Shown here: piece after piece, positions 1 through 8,973 of the stretch
How positions within the stretch are numbered: the stretch's first letter is position 1
Layout: every line of letters starts with the position of its first letter
NCBI RefSeq assembly: GCF_024756275.1
Contig: NZ_JANUGQ010000005.1
Coordinates: forward strand, 124,001 to 188,000
Length of the DNA stretch: 64,000 bases
Reading direction: 5' to 3'
Source: Streptomyces pyxinae
Lineage (GTDB): Bacteria; Actinomycetota; Actinomycetes; Streptomycetales; Streptomycetaceae
Made by a program: the position numbers and the translations under genes
The notes under the pieces: model-generated
What the model was told of the DNA's origin: nothing
The model's input: only the letters and a program-made list of their open reading frames with translations
Database searches by the model: none

Positions 1-1
1 G

Positions 2-565
<564 letters not shown>

Positions 566-601
566 CCGGGGTGCCGGACGCGGTGGTCCGGTCCATGCCG
601 A

Positions 602-640
602 ACGGACCGCCTGCTCCCGCGCGGGGAACAGGCGGTCCGT
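602..640. terminator. bidirectional hairpin terminator
   Basis: A perfect 12-bp inverted repeat (ACGGACCGCCTG at 602-613 and its complement at 629-640), with further pairing possible inside the loop, lies between two convergent genes. It can serve both the acyl-CoA dehydrogenase and the small membrane protein gene. There is no U-tract, which is usual in Streptomyces. Confidence 0.75.
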
Positions 641-664
641 GTACCGGTCCGAGGCGGCCCGGGG

Positions 665-817
665 CTACCGGGGCAGCGACTCCGTATCCTGCTCCGGCTC
701 CGACATCATCCGCTTGCGCCAGCGGGTGACCCAGAAGCAGACCAGTACGGTGGCCAGCAGGGCCACCACCGGGCTGCCGAAGACCAGCAGCGCGATCAGG
801 GTGCCGAGTGACTCCAT
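665..817 (-). CDS. small single-pass membrane protein (50 aa)
   Basis: This short reading frame starts at ATG 817 and stops at TAG 665. It begins MESLGTLIALLVFGSP and continues with a hydrophobic stretch (about residues 5-32), then a basic segment (TRWRKRMM) and an acidic tail. That is the pattern of a single membrane helix with its charged end in the cytoplasm. It begins 21 bases after the stop of the glutathione peroxidase gene on the same strand, so the two are probably co-transcribed. The ribosome site is weak. I do not recognise a family, and no function is proposed beyond a possible accessory role next to the peroxidase. Confidence 0.6.
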   Translation of the reverse strand: MESLGTLIALLVFGSPVVALLATVLVCFWVTRWRKRMMSEPEQDTESLPR

Positions 818-838
818 GGTGACGAACCCGGCGGGCGG

Positions 839-1324
839 TCAGGCGGGGAGCCGGGACTCGATGGCGGCGACCAGCTCGTCCGACTCCGGCTCGGTGCGCG
901 GCCGGAAGCGGGTGACCTCGCCCTCCGGCGAGAGCAGGAACTTCTCGAAGTTCCACTGCACGTCCCCGGCCTCGCCCGCCGCGTCCGCCGTCCGGGTCAG
1001 CTCCGCGTAGAGCGGGTGGCGGCCGTCCCCGTTGACCTCCGTCTTCTCCAGGAGCGGGAAGGTCACCCCGTACGTCGCCGAGCAGAAGGTGCCGATCTCC
1101 TCGGCCGTGCCCGGCTCCTGCCCGGCGAACTGGTTGCAGGGCACGCCCAGCACCGTGAAGCCCCGGTCGGCGTACCGCTGCTGGAGCCGCTCCAGGCCCG
1201 CGTACTGCGGCGTCAGTCCGCACCGGGACGCCACATTGACGATCAGCACGGCCTCGCCGCGGTGGCCGGCCAGGCTGGTCGGCTCACCGGCGAGGGTGCG
1301 CAGCGGGATGTCGTACAGGCTCAT
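839..1324 (-). CDS. glutathione peroxidase-family thiol peroxidase
   Basis: The 161-residue protein has the full glutathione peroxidase fold length. Residue C35 lies in NVASRCGLTPQY, the peroxidatic cysteine (a selenocysteine in some animal enzymes), and CNQFAGQEPG plus WNFEKFLL supply the conserved Gln, Trp and Asn of the catalytic tetrad. Bacterial members of this type usually use thioredoxin rather than glutathione, and actinomycetes have mycothiol instead of glutathione, so reduction of hydrogen peroxide or lipid hydroperoxides in the cytoplasm is the likely job. ATG at 1324 is chosen because it follows AAGGAG at a good distance and begins the family's usual MSLYDIPL start. A longer open frame upstream is out-of-family sequence. 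Confidence 0.93.
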   Translation of the reverse strand: MSLYDIPLRTLAGEPTSLAGHRGEAVLIVNVASRCGLTPQYAGLERLQQRYADRGFTVLGVPCNQFAGQEPGTAEEIGTFCSATYGVTFPLLEKTEVNGDGRHPLYAELTRTADAAGEAGDVQWNFEKFLLSPEGEVTRFRPRTEPESDELVAAIESRLPA

Positions 1325-1423
1325 CGAGAGCTCCTTCTGCGGTGGTACCGGCGGCGGTACGGACGACGGTACGGATCTTGGGGCGGGTCGATCAAAGCAC
1401 GGTGGGCCTGGTAGACAGCAAGG

Positions 1424-1681
1424 GTGTACGAACAGGAACCCACCCGCGAGCCGCTGCCCGGGACCGAGCCCGAAGCACCGGCGGGCCCGGACGGCCGGGG
1501 CGGTACCGGCACCGGTACCCGGAATCCGGTGCGCTGCCGGCTCTGTCACCGGCCGCTGACCGGCGCCGACTCCCGGCGTACCGGCCTCGGCCCCGACTGC
1601 GACGCCAAACTCCACCCGACCGGGCCGGACATCAGGACCCGCCGCCACGAGGTCGAGCAGGACACCCTGCCGGGACTCTGA
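1424..1681 (+). CDS. DUF6011-type small zinc-ribbon-like protein
   Basis: This is an 85-residue protein starting at GTG 1424. The core CRLCHRPLTGADSRRTGLGP is followed by DCDAKL. The spacing of Cys-x2-Cys followed by a third Cys after GLGP matches my recollection of the DUF6011 family, which I take to be a small metal-binding module. The N-terminal 35 residues are rich in Pro, Glu and Gly and look disordered. It is divergent from the glutathione peroxidase gene and convergent with the thioesterase gene. The function of the family is unknown to me. Confidence 0.75.
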   Translation: MYEQEPTREPLPGTEPEAPAGPDGRGGTGTGTRNPVRCRLCHRPLTGADSRRTGLGPDCDAKLHPTGPDIRTRRHEVEQDTLPGL

Positions 1682-1690
1682 GCTCTGATC

Positions 1691-1709
1691 CCGGCCGCGC
1701 CCCGGCCGG
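1691..1709. terminator. possible short hairpin between convergent genes
   Basis: CCGGCC (1691-1696) and GGCCGG (1704-1709) form a six-base stem in the 33-base gap between the convergent DUF6011 and thioesterase genes. It is short for such a GC-rich genome and could arise by chance. Confidence 0.35.
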
Positions 1710-1714
1710 ACGGC

Positions 1715-2584
1715 TCAGTGGCGGCGGAACAGGCCCTCCTGCACCACCGAGACCAGCAGCCGGCCCTCGCGGTCGTAGATCCGGCCGCGTGCCAGCCCGC
1801 GCCCGCCGGTGGCGATCGGGGACTCCTGGTCGTACAGGAACCACTCGTCGGCGCGGAACGGCCGGTGGAACCACATGGCGTGGTCCAGCGAGGCCATGTC
1901 GAAACCACGCGGCCCCCAGAGCGGTTCGACCGGGATCCGCACCGCGTCCAGCAGGGTCATGTCGGAGGCGTAGGTGAGCGCGCAGGTGTGCACCAGCGGG
2001 TCGTCGCCCAGCGGCCCGGTCGCGCGCATCCAGACGGCGCTGCGCGGATCGGCCCGCTCGACCTCCTCCCGGGTCCAGCGCAGCCGGTCGGCGTAGCGGA
2101 TGTCGAACGGCATCCGCCGGGCCATCCGCTCCATCGCCTCCGGCAGCGCGCCCAGGTGCTCCCGCACCTCGTCGGCGACCCGGGGGAGGGTCTCGGGAGC
2201 CGGGAAGTCCAGCCGCGGCGGGAGCTGGTGGTCGAACCCGGTCTCCTCCGGGTGGTGGAAGGAAGCGGTCAGATTGAAGATCGTCTTGCCGTGCTGGACG
2301 GCGGTGACCCGGCGGGTGGTGAAGGAGCGGCCGTCCCGCACCCGCTCCACCTGGTAGACGATCGGTACCCCGGGGACCCCGGGACGCAGGAAGTACGCGT
2401 GCAGCGAGTGCACCGGGCGGTCGTTCTCCGTGGTCCGCCCGGCGGCCACCAGCGCCTGCCCGGCGACCTGCCCCCCGAAGACCCGCTGGAAGGACTCCTC
2501 GGGGCTGACGCCACGGAAGATGTTCACCTCGATCCGCTCCAGGTCGAGCAGATCGACAAGTCTGTCGGCGGGGTTGCTGCTCAT
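1715..2584 (-). CDS. tesB: acyl-CoA thioesterase II (TesB family)
   Basis: The 289-residue protein matches the normal TesB length and has the double hot-dog layout. The N-terminal half carries FRGVSPEESFQRVFGGQVAG and HSLHAYFLRPG, and the C-terminal half carries ASLDHAMWFHRPFRADEW followed by the GRIYDREG and SVVQEGL motifs that hold active-site residues of the E. coli enzyme (Asp, Thr, Gln). It hydrolyses acyl-CoA to free fatty acid and CoA in the cytoplasm. ATG 2584 begins the family-typical MSSNPADRLVDLLDLE. The open frame continues upstream through repetitive DNA but that extension encodes a low-complexity Arg/Thr/Pro string and is unlikely to be translated. Confidence 0.93.
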   Translation of the reverse strand: MSSNPADRLVDLLDLERIEVNIFRGVSPEESFQRVFGGQVAGQALVAAGRTTENDRPVHSLHAYFLRPGVPGVPIVYQVERVRDGRSFTTRRVTAVQHGKTIFNLTASFHHPEETGFDHQLPPRLDFPAPETLPRVADEVREHLGALPEAMERMARRMPFDIRYADRLRWTREEVERADPRSAVWMRATGPLGDDPLVHTCALTYASDMTLLDAVRIPVEPLWGPRGFDMASLDHAMWFHRPFRADEWFLYDQESPIATGGRGLARGRIYDREGRLLVSVVQEGLFRRH

Positions 2585-2627
2585 CGCTCCGGTCCTCGCT
2601 CGTTCATGTCGGTGTCGGGGGGTGGGA

Positions 2628-2763
2628 GTGTCACGGTATGGGGGTGTGACGGGCGCCGCGGTGTCACCGTTCCGGTGCGGTCGTGGCGGTGTCACGGTAC
2701 GACGGTGTGCCGGGCGGCCCGCGGTGTCACGGTACGGCGATGTGGCGGGAGCCGCGGTGTCAC
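2628..2763. repeat. degenerate tandem repeat, about 33-bp unit, GTGTCAC core
   Basis: The heptamer GTGTCAC occurs at 2628, 2661, 2689, 2724 and 2757, spaced 33, 28, 35 and 33 bases apart. Each is usually preceded by GCCGCG or a near match and followed by GGTACG or a near match. A further ATGTCAC at 2814 overlaps the helicase stop codon. The array fills the gap between the helicase and thioesterase genes, both on the minus strand. It could be a protein-binding array, a transcription-attenuating region or simply replication slippage. Confidence 0.7.
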
Positions 2764-2816
2764 GGGTACGGCGGTGGCGCCGCGTCACGATCCCCGGACG
2801 GTGCCGTGCCACGATG

Positions 2817-5330
2817 TCACAGCGTGCCCACGGAGGTCACCCGGACCACCGCGCGGCCCTCCTCGTCGGAGGCCGCCAGGTCCACCTCGGCGCTGATGCC
2901 CCAGTCGTGGTCGCCGTTCGGATCGTGGAAGGTCTGGCGCACCCGCCACAGGCCGTGGTCCGGGTCCTCCTCGATGGCGAGCAGCCGGGGGCCGCGCGCG
3001 TCCGGGCCGGTGCCCAGCTCGTCGTACTCGGCCCAGTAGCCGTCCAGCGCCTCGCCCCAGGCGTCCGCGTCCCAGCCGGACTCGGCGTCCAGCTCGCCCA
3101 GCGCCGCCACGTCGTCCAGCGCGGCCAGCTCCACCCGGCGGAACAGCGCGTTGCGCACCAGCACCCGGAAGGCGCGGGCGTTGGCGGTGACCGGCTTGAC
3201 CTGGTCGGCCTTCTCCTGCGCCTCCTCGGCGGACTCCACCTCGGGGTTGGCCAGTTGCTCCCACTCGTCCAGCAGACTGGAGTCCACCTGGCGCACCATC
3301 TCGCCCAGCCAGGCGATCAGATCCTCCAGGTCCTCGGTCTTCAGGTCGTCCGGAATGGTGTGGTCCAGCGCCTTGTAGGCGCTCGCCAGATAGCGGAGCA
3401 CGATGCCCTCGGTCCGGGCCAGCTCGTAGAAGGAGGTGAACTCCGTGAAGGACAGCGCCCGTTCGTACATGTCCCGGATCACCGACTTGGGCGAGACCGG
3501 GTGGTCACCGACCCACGGGTGGGACTTGCGGTAGAGGTTGTACGCGTGCCACAGCAGCTCCTCCAGCGGCTTCGGGTACGACACCTCCTGGAGCCGCTCC
3601 ATCCGCTCCTCGTACTCGACGCCGTCCGCCTTCATCGCGGCCACCGCCTCCCCGCGCGCCTTGTTCTGCTGGGCGGCGAGGATCTGGCGCGGGTCGTCGA
3701 GCGTGGACTCCACCACCGACACCATGTCCAGGGCGTACGACGGCGACTCCGGGTCCAGCAGCTCGTAGGCGGCCAGCGCGAAGGTGGAGAGCGGCTGGTT
3801 GAGCGCGAAGTCCTGCTGGAGATCGACGGTCAGCCGTACGGTACGGCCCTCGGCGTCCGGCTCGTCCAGCCGCTCCACCACCCCGCCGTCCAGCAGCGAG
3901 CGGTAGATGGCGATGGCCCGGCGGATGTGCCGCAGCTGCGCCTTGCGCGGCTCGTGGTTGTCCTCCAGCAGCTTCCGCATCGCCACGAAGGCGTCGCCCG
4001 GCCGGGCGATCACCGAGAGCAGCATGGTGTGGGTGACCCGGAACCGCGAGGTGAGCGGCTCGGGTTCGGAGGCGATCAGCTTCTCGAAGGTGTTCTGGCC
4101 CCAGGCGACGAACCCCTCCGGCGCCTTCTTCCGCACCACCTTGCGGCGCTTCTTGGGGTCGTCGCCCGCCTTGGCGAGCGCCTTCTCGTTCTCGATGACG
4201 TGCTCCGGCGCCTGTGCCACCACGAACCCCGCCGTGTCGAAGCCCGCCCGCCCGGCCCGCCCGGCGATCTGGTGGAACTCCCGTGCCCGCAGCGTGCGCA
4301 CCCGGCTGCCGTCGTACTTGGTGAGCGCGGTGAACAGCACCGTACGGATGGGCACGTTGACGCCCACGCCCAGGGTGTCGGTCCCGCAGATCACCTTCAG
4401 CAGACCGGCCTGGGCCAGCTTCTCCACCAGCCGCCGGTACTTGGGCAGCATTCCCGCGTGGTGCACCCCGATGCCGTGCCGCACATAGCGGGAGAGGTTC
4501 TTGCCGAACTTGGTGGTGAACCGGAAGTTGCCGATCAGCTCCGCGATCCGGTCCTTCTCCTCCCGGGTGCACATGTTGATGCTCATCAGCGACTGCGCCC
4601 GCTCCACCGCCTGCGCCTGGGTGAAGTGCACGATGTAGACCGGCGCCTGCTTGGTGTCGAGCAGTTCGGTGAGCGTCTCGGTGATGGGCGTCAGCGCGTA
4701 CTCGTACGAGAGCGGCACCGGGCGGGTCGCGGAACGCACCACCGCGGTGGGGCGGCCGGTGCGCCGGGTGAGGTCCTTCTCGAACATCGACACGTCGCCG
4801 AGGGTGGCCGACATCAGGACGAACTGCGCCTGCGGGAGTTCGAGCAGCGGGATCTGCCAGGCCCAGCCGCGGTCCGGCTCGGCGTAGAAGTGGAACTCGT
4901 CCATCACGACCTGGCCGATGTCGGCCTGGGCGCCGTCCCGCAGCGCGATCGAGGCCAGCACCTCGGCCGTGCAGCAGATCACCGGGGCGTCGGCGTTGAC
5001 CGAGGCGTCGCCGGTCAGCATGCCGACGTTCTCGGTGCCGAAGATCTTGCAGAGGTCGAAGAACTTCTCCGACACCAGTGCCTTGATCGGCGCGGTGTAG
5101 AAGGTCACCTGGTCATTGGCGAGGGCGGTGAAGTGGGCGCCCGCCGCCACCAGGCTCTTCCCGGAGCCGGTGGGGGTGGAAAGGATCACATTCGCCCCCG
5201 ACACCACCTCGATCAGCGCTTCCTCCTGGGCCGGATAGAGCGAGATGCCCCGTCCCTCGGCCCAGGACGAGAAGGTCTCGAAGAGGGTGTCGGGGTCGGC
5301 GTTCGGCGGGAGCTGATCGATGAGGGTCAC
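2817..5330 (-). CDS. Ski2/Mtr4-like DEAD/DEAH-box RNA helicase (DUF3516 type)
   Basis: This 837-residue superfamily 2 helicase has Walker A TPTGSGKS near residue 50, a DEFH box (VVMDEFHFY), motif III LMSATL, and motif VI QIAGRAGRAGFD. The last third (from about residue 560) is the C-terminal domain that marks the actinobacterial DUF3516 subgroup related to eukaryotic Mtr4/Ski2. RNA unwinding in decay or processing is the expected activity, but the bacterial proteins are little studied. The GTG at 5330 is chosen because GGGGG precedes it and family members begin with a short segment like LIDQLPP. The open frame extends 130 codons further upstream, but that stretch is low-complexity Arg/Pro/Gly. 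Confidence 0.9.
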   Translation of the reverse strand: MTLIDQLPPNADPDTLFETFSSWAEGRGISLYPAQEEALIEVVSGANVILSTPTGSGKSLVAAGAHFTALANDQVTFYTAPIKALVSEKFFDLCKIFGTENVGMLTGDASVNADAPVICCTAEVLASIALRDGAQADIGQVVMDEFHFYAEPDRGWAWQIPLLELPQAQFVLMSATLGDVSMFEKDLTRRTGRPTAVVRSATRPVPLSYEYALTPITETLTELLDTKQAPVYIVHFTQAQAVERAQSLMSINMCTREEKDRIAELIGNFRFTTKFGKNLSRYVRHGIGVHHAGMLPKYRRLVEKLAQAGLLKVICGTDTLGVGVNVPIRTVLFTALTKYDGSRVRTLRAREFHQIAGRAGRAGFDTAGFVVAQAPEHVIENEKALAKAGDDPKKRRKVVRKKAPEGFVAWGQNTFEKLIASEPEPLTSRFRVTHTMLLSVIARPGDAFVAMRKLLEDNHEPRKAQLRHIRRAIAIYRSLLDGGVVERLDEPDAEGRTVRLTVDLQQDFALNQPLSTFALAAYELLDPESPSYALDMVSVVESTLDDPRQILAAQQNKARGEAVAAMKADGVEYEERMERLQEVSYPKPLEELLWHAYNLYRKSHPWVGDHPVSPKSVIRDMYERALSFTEFTSFYELARTEGIVLRYLASAYKALDHTIPDDLKTEDLEDLIAWLGEMVRQVDSSLLDEWEQLANPEVESAEEAQEKADQVKPVTANARAFRVLVRNALFRRVELAALDDVAALGELDAESGWDADAWGEALDGYWAEYDELGTGPDARGPRLLAIEEDPDHGLWRVRQTFHDPNGDHDWGISAEVDLAASDEEGRAVVRVTSVGTL

Positions 5331-5707
5331 GCCCCCATCTTGCCTGCCTTCCGTCCGGAAGCGGGAACCGGCCGGACGGCCCGCCCCCGACGGGCCCGCC
5401 GCCCGGCCCGTCCGGCTGCCGGGCGCGGACGTGAGCGGTCCGCGTGGCCGGCCGGAAGGCCGGGCGGGAACGCTCCCGCGGCGGCCGGCGCCGCCGGGGC
5501 CGGGACCGGGCCCCGGACGGCCGGTCGTCTCCGCACCCGGCGTCCGCCGTGGCCGGAACCGGTCACCGGGCCCAAGATCATGACCGTTAGGCTGGCCCGG
5601 CGGCCGGGCCCGGAAGGTGCCGGGGGACGCCCGTGGCCACCGGCCGCCGGCGGCCGGCCGGACACGCGCGAGACCGCGAGACAAGGGAAACGGGGCGGGG
5701 CAGACCG
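5331..5707. other. divergent intergenic region, no gene seen
   Basis: This gap of 377 bases separates the divergent helicase and DUF457 genes and must carry both promoters. All six frames give only low-complexity Pro/Arg/Gly strings. An interrupted inverted repeat (CCGGGCC near 5568, GGCCCGG near 5596) flanks a TAGGCT that could be a -10 box for the plus-strand gene, but no good -35 is present. Confidence 0.5.
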
Positions 5708-6499
5708 ATGATGGGACCGGCGCACTCACTCTCCGGGGCCGCCGCCTGGCTGGGCGTCGGCGCCGCCACGGCGGCCGCCGGGTATCCGATGCCCTGGCCG
5801 GTGCTGGTGGTCGGGGCCCTGATCTGCGCGGGCGCCGCGCTCGCGCCCGACCTCGACCACAAGGCGGCGACCATCTCCCGGGCCTTCGGACCGGTGTCCC
5901 GCTGGCTCTGCGAGATCGTCGACGTCCTCTCGTACGCCGTCTACAAGGCGACCAGGTCCAAGGGCGACCCGCGCCGCTCGGGCGGCCACCGGACGCTCAC
6001 CCACACCTGGGTCTGGGCGGTGCTGGTCGGCGCCGGCTGCTCCGCGCTGGCGATCACCGGCGGCCGGTGGGCGGTGCTGGGCATCCTCTTCGTCCATCTG
6101 GTGCTGGCGGTGGAGGGCCTGCTCTGGCGGGCCGCCCGGGTCTCCAGCGACGTCCTGGTCTGGCTGCTCGGGGCGACCAGCGCCTGGATCCTCGCGGGCG
6201 TCCTGGACCAGCCGGGCAACGGCGCCGGGTGGCTCTTCGCCGAACCGGGCCAGGAGTACCTGTGGCTGGGGCTGCCGATCGTGCTCGGCGCCCTGGTCCA
6301 CGACATCGGGGACGCCCTGACCGTCTCCGGCTGCCCGATCCTCTGGCCCATCCCGATAGGCCGGAAGCGCTGGTATCCGCTGGGCCCGCCGAAGGCGATG
6401 CGCTTCCGGGCCGGCAGCTGGGTGGAGCTCAAGGTGCTGATGCCCGTCTTCATGCTGCTGGGCGGCCTGGGCGGGGCCGCCGCGCTGAACCTGATCTGA
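5708..6499 (+). CDS. membrane-bound metal-dependent hydrolase-like protein (DUF457/YdjM type)
   Basis: The 263-residue integral membrane protein shows APDLDHKAATISR near residue 45 and GGHRTLTHTW near residue 95. These are the Asp/His-rich signatures of the DUF457 family, annotated as predicted membrane-bound metal-dependent hydrolases (E. coli YdjM is LexA-regulated). Hydrophobic stretches flank both motifs, and a third His/Asp pair occurs in LVHDIGDALT near residue 200. The two in-frame ATG codons at 5708 and 5711 are both possible starts. The purine-rich GGGGCGGGG upstream suits either. The substrate is unknown. It stands alone, divergent from the helicase. Confidence 0.8.
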   Translation: MMGPAHSLSGAAAWLGVGAATAAAGYPMPWPVLVVGALICAGAALAPDLDHKAATISRAFGPVSRWLCEIVDVLSYAVYKATRSKGDPRRSGGHRTLTHTWVWAVLVGAGCSALAITGGRWAVLGILFVHLVLAVEGLLWRAARVSSDVLVWLLGATSAWILAGVLDQPGNGAGWLFAEPGQEYLWLGLPIVLGALVHDIGDALTVSGCPILWPIPIGRKRWYPLGPPKAMRFRAGSWVELKVLMPVFMLLGGLGGAAALNLI

Positions 6500-6538
6500 C
6501 CGGGCCGAGTCCGGGGCCCTCAGCCCGGCGAGGCGCTC

Positions 6539-6600
6539 CCGCCCGGCCCGTATCCCCGCCCGGCCCGTATCCCCGCCCGGCCCGTATCCCCGCCCGGGCC
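6539..6600. repeat. 18-bp tandem repeat
   Basis: The unit CCCGTATCCCCGCCCGGC is repeated just over three times in perfect register, between the DUF457 gene and the convergent GH109 gene. A second pair of direct repeats follows at about 6655-6720: GGCCGGGCGGGAACCTTCCC is present twice, about 37 bases apart. Confidence 0.8.
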
Positions 6601-6720
6601 GGGTCCACCCCCGGGCCCGGGCCCTCTGCCGGGCAGCACCGGGCGGAACCGTCGGCCGGGCGGGAACCTTCCCCGATCCGGGAACTCGGCCGGGCGGGAA
6701 CCTTCCCCCGTTCCGGACGC

Positions 6721-8187
6721 TCAGCCGGGCCGGACCGAGTCCACCCCCGGCCGGGACCGCTGCCACTCGCCCCGGGTGAAGTCGGGGATCGGCTGCGGCG
6801 CGCCGCCCGCCCTGATCGACGCGTGGCTCAGCGGCACCGGGGCCGTCCAGGTGGCGGCGTCGTACACGTCGAAGTCCGGGACCAGTCCCAGCCGCATGCA
6901 CTGGATCAGCCGGAAGAGCATCAGGTAGTCCATACCGCCGTGGCCGCCCGGCGGGTTGGCGTGCTCCTTCCAGAGCCAGTGGTCGAACTCGTCCGCGTAC
7001 CGCGAGAAGTCGCCCCACTCGTCGTCCTGGTGGTCCGGCTCCAGATAGATCCGCTCGGGGTAGTCCTCGAAGACGCCCTTGGTGCCGCCCAGGCTGTTGA
7101 TCCTGCTGTACGGGTGCGGGGTCGACACATCGTGCTCCAGCCGGATGATCCGGCCCCGGGCGGTCCGTACGACGCTGATGGTGCGGTCGCTCTCGATGTA
7201 CGTCTCCTTCCAACTCGGGTCGCCGGGCGGCATATGGGCGGCCCGGTACTCGGCCAGACCGAGCGCCGGGGAGCCGAAGCTGCTGATGGCGACGGCCCGG
7301 TCGCCCCGGTTGACGTCCATGTAGTTGGCGACCGGGCCGAAGCCGTGGTTGGGGTAGAGATCGCCGCGCAGCCGGGTGTGCCAGAGCCGCCGCCAGGGGC
7401 CCTCGTAGTACTTCGGGTCGAACATCAGCCCGCGCAGATCGTGGTTGTACGCGCCCGCCCCGTGCAGCAGCTCGCCGAACTTCCCCGCGTGCGCCATCCG
7501 CAGCACCCGCATCTCGTTCCGGCCGTAGCAGCAGTTCTCCAGCTGCATGCAGTGGCGCCGGGTGCGCTCGGAGAGGTCGACCAGGGTCCACAGCTCGTCC
7601 AGCCGCATGGCGATCGGACACTCCACCCCGACGTGCTTCCCGTTGACCAGCGCCGTTCTCGCCATCTCGAAGTGGAAGTCCCAGGGGGTGGCCACATAGA
7701 CGAGGTCGACGTCCCCGCGCCGGCAGAGCTGTACGTAGTCGTTCTCGCCCTTGGCGTAGACGGCCGGCGCGGGCTGCCCGGCCGCCACCACCTTGGCGGC
7801 CGCCGCCTCGGTCTTGGCCTTCACCGGGTCGCAGACGGCGACCACCCGTACGCCCGGCAGGGCCAGAAACAGATCGATCATGCTGCCGCCCCGGTTGCCG
7901 AGGCCGACGATGCCCACCCGGACGGTGGAGCGCCGGTCGAACGGCACCCCCGCCATCGTCCGGCCCTGCCGGGGCGGTGCCTCCCCGGCCGCCGTTCCGT
8001 CCGGTGCCGTGTCCGTGCCGGTGTTCGGCCCGGCCGCCGCGGCGGGGGTGGTGCCCAGGGCTCCGAGCCCCAGTCCGGCCCCCACCGCACCCGCCGCGCC
8101 CGCCGTGGTCCGCAGCACCGTGCGGCGGCTCGGCGTGCCTTCGGGGTGGTCGGTGGGATCCTGGGGCGCGGATGCGGTCTCGCTCAT
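6721..8187 (-). CDS. Gfo/Idh/MocA-fold GH109-type protein, Tat-exported
   Basis: The 488-residue protein begins with a twin-arginine signal ([20 protein letters not shown], ending near ATPAAAA at about residue 52), so it is exported folded. The mature part opens with the nucleotide-binding loop [11 protein letters not shown], then AVCDPVK. Further on it has [26 protein letters not shown] and [20 protein letters not shown], which are the signature blocks of GH109 alpha-N-acetylgalactosaminidases. These enzymes cleave terminal N-acetylgalactosamine through an NAD-dependent redox cycle. Export before cofactor loss via Tat agrees with that mechanism. ATG 8187 follows GGGAGG. Substrate specificity beyond the family cannot be judged. 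Confidence 0.88.
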   Translation of the reverse strand: MSETASAPQDPTDHPEGTPSRRTVLRTTAGAAGAVGAGLGLGALGTTPAAAAGPNTGTDTAPDGTAAGEAPPRQGRTMAGVPFDRRSTVRVGIVGLGNRGGSMIDLFLALPGVRVVAVCDPVKAKTEAAAAKVVAAGQPAPAVYAKGENDYVQLCRRGDVDLVYVATPWDFHFEMARTALVNGKHVGVECPIAMRLDELWTLVDLSERTRRHCMQLENCCYGRNEMRVLRMAHAGKFGELLHGAGAYNHDLRGLMFDPKYYEGPWRRLWHTRLRGDLYPNHGFGPVANYMDVNRGDRAVAISSFGSPALGLAEYRAAHMPPGDPSWKETYIESDRTISVVRTARGRIIRLEHDVSTPHPYSRINSLGGTKGVFEDYPERIYLEPDHQDDEWGDFSRYADEFDHWLWKEHANPPGGHGGMDYLMLFRLIQCMRLGLVPDFDVYDAATWTAPVPLSHASIRAGGAPQPIPDFTRGEWQRSRPGVDSVRPG

Positions 8188-8328
8188 CGAAGCCTCCCGT
8201 ATGTCCGGTGTCATGCCGTGTACTGCGTGCCGTGCGCCGTGCCGTGCGGGTACGCCGGGCGCGTGTCCGGCCCGTGAACTCCGGGAAGGACCTTGTCGGG
8301 CGAGGCAGTTGATGCGCAAGAGCGCGGA

Positions 8329-8358
8329 TTGGACTCCGGTGCCGGGATGTTGGACTCC
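8329..8358. promoter_or_regulatory. direct repeat TTGGACTCC x2, candidate operator
   Basis: TTGGACTCC occurs at 8329-8337 and again at 8350-8358, exactly 21 bases apart, which is two helical turns and places both on one DNA face. The pair is 142-171 bases upstream of the start of the GH109 gene. It looks like a binding site for a dimeric regulator, but I do not recognise which. Confidence 0.45.
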
Positions 8359-8473
8359 CGTACCCATGGCCGTACGGCAGCGGCCCTGCGGTTGTACGTC
8401 CCGGGCCCGCGGTCGTACGCCCCGGCCACCGGCCTCGCGGGCAGCGGCGGTTGTCACGCGCCGGGGGCAGGTG

Positions 8474-8967
8474 TCAGGGCCGGGTGGCGCGCTCCAGTTC
8501 CAGCAGCACCGAGCGGTAGGGACGGCCGGTGGCCCGGTCCATACCGATCTCGCACATGCGATTGGCGGAAAGGTACGCGTCGAACTCCCGGCCCGACACC
8601 TCGGTCGCCTCCCGCGCGGTCGCGGCGGCGGTCGGCTCCGGGTGGAGCATGCCCCGGTCGCCCGCGAAGGCGCAGCGGCCCGTGTCGGCCGGCACCACCA
8701 CCTCCTCGGCGCAGGCCGCCGCGAGCGCGGTCAGCCGCTCCGCGTCCCCGAGACGGAGCAAGGGCACCCCGCCGGGCCCGGGCAGCGCGCCCAGGTCGTC
8801 GCGGAGCCGGCCGGGGGAGCCGGTCGCCAGCGGATCCGCCACCCGATCGGGCGAGGGGGCGCGGTCGGGAGAGGGGCGGAGGGCCTCCGGCCCGGGCTCC
8901 GGCAGCGGCGTGTCACGGTCCCTCGCGTGGTGCCCGGCGGGGTGCGCGGGCGCGCCGCGGCCCGGCG
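8474..8967 (-). pseudogene. remnant of FAD/Fe-S D-lactate dehydrogenase (C-terminal end only)
   Basis: The frame ending at 8474 reads [20 protein letters not shown], then [20 protein letters not shown], then [20 protein letters not shown] and [15 protein letters not shown]. This is the C-terminal end of the two-domain FAD plus Fe-S D-lactate/glycolate-type dehydrogenases, whose full length is over 900 residues. Only about the last 120-140 residues remain. The cysteine-rich CCG motif expected before FAGDRG has decayed to Arg-Cys-Ala. Upstream the frame runs into the MarR gene in another frame, so no N-terminal domain exists. A short GTG-initiated frame (from 8842) is possible but would lack the FAD domain. 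I read it as a dead fragment left by a deletion. Confidence 0.8.
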
Positions 8968-8973
8968 GCGGCG

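Noticed and set aside
2585-2812. N-terminal extension of the thioesterase through the GTGTCAC repeats
   Set aside because: It encodes a low-complexity Arg/Thr/Pro string, lacks a ribosome site, and the internal ATG gives the normal family length.
5331-5729. 130-codon N-terminal extension of the helicase
   Set aside because: It is Pro/Arg/Gly-rich without family likeness. A GTG with a good ribosome site lies exactly at the family's usual start.
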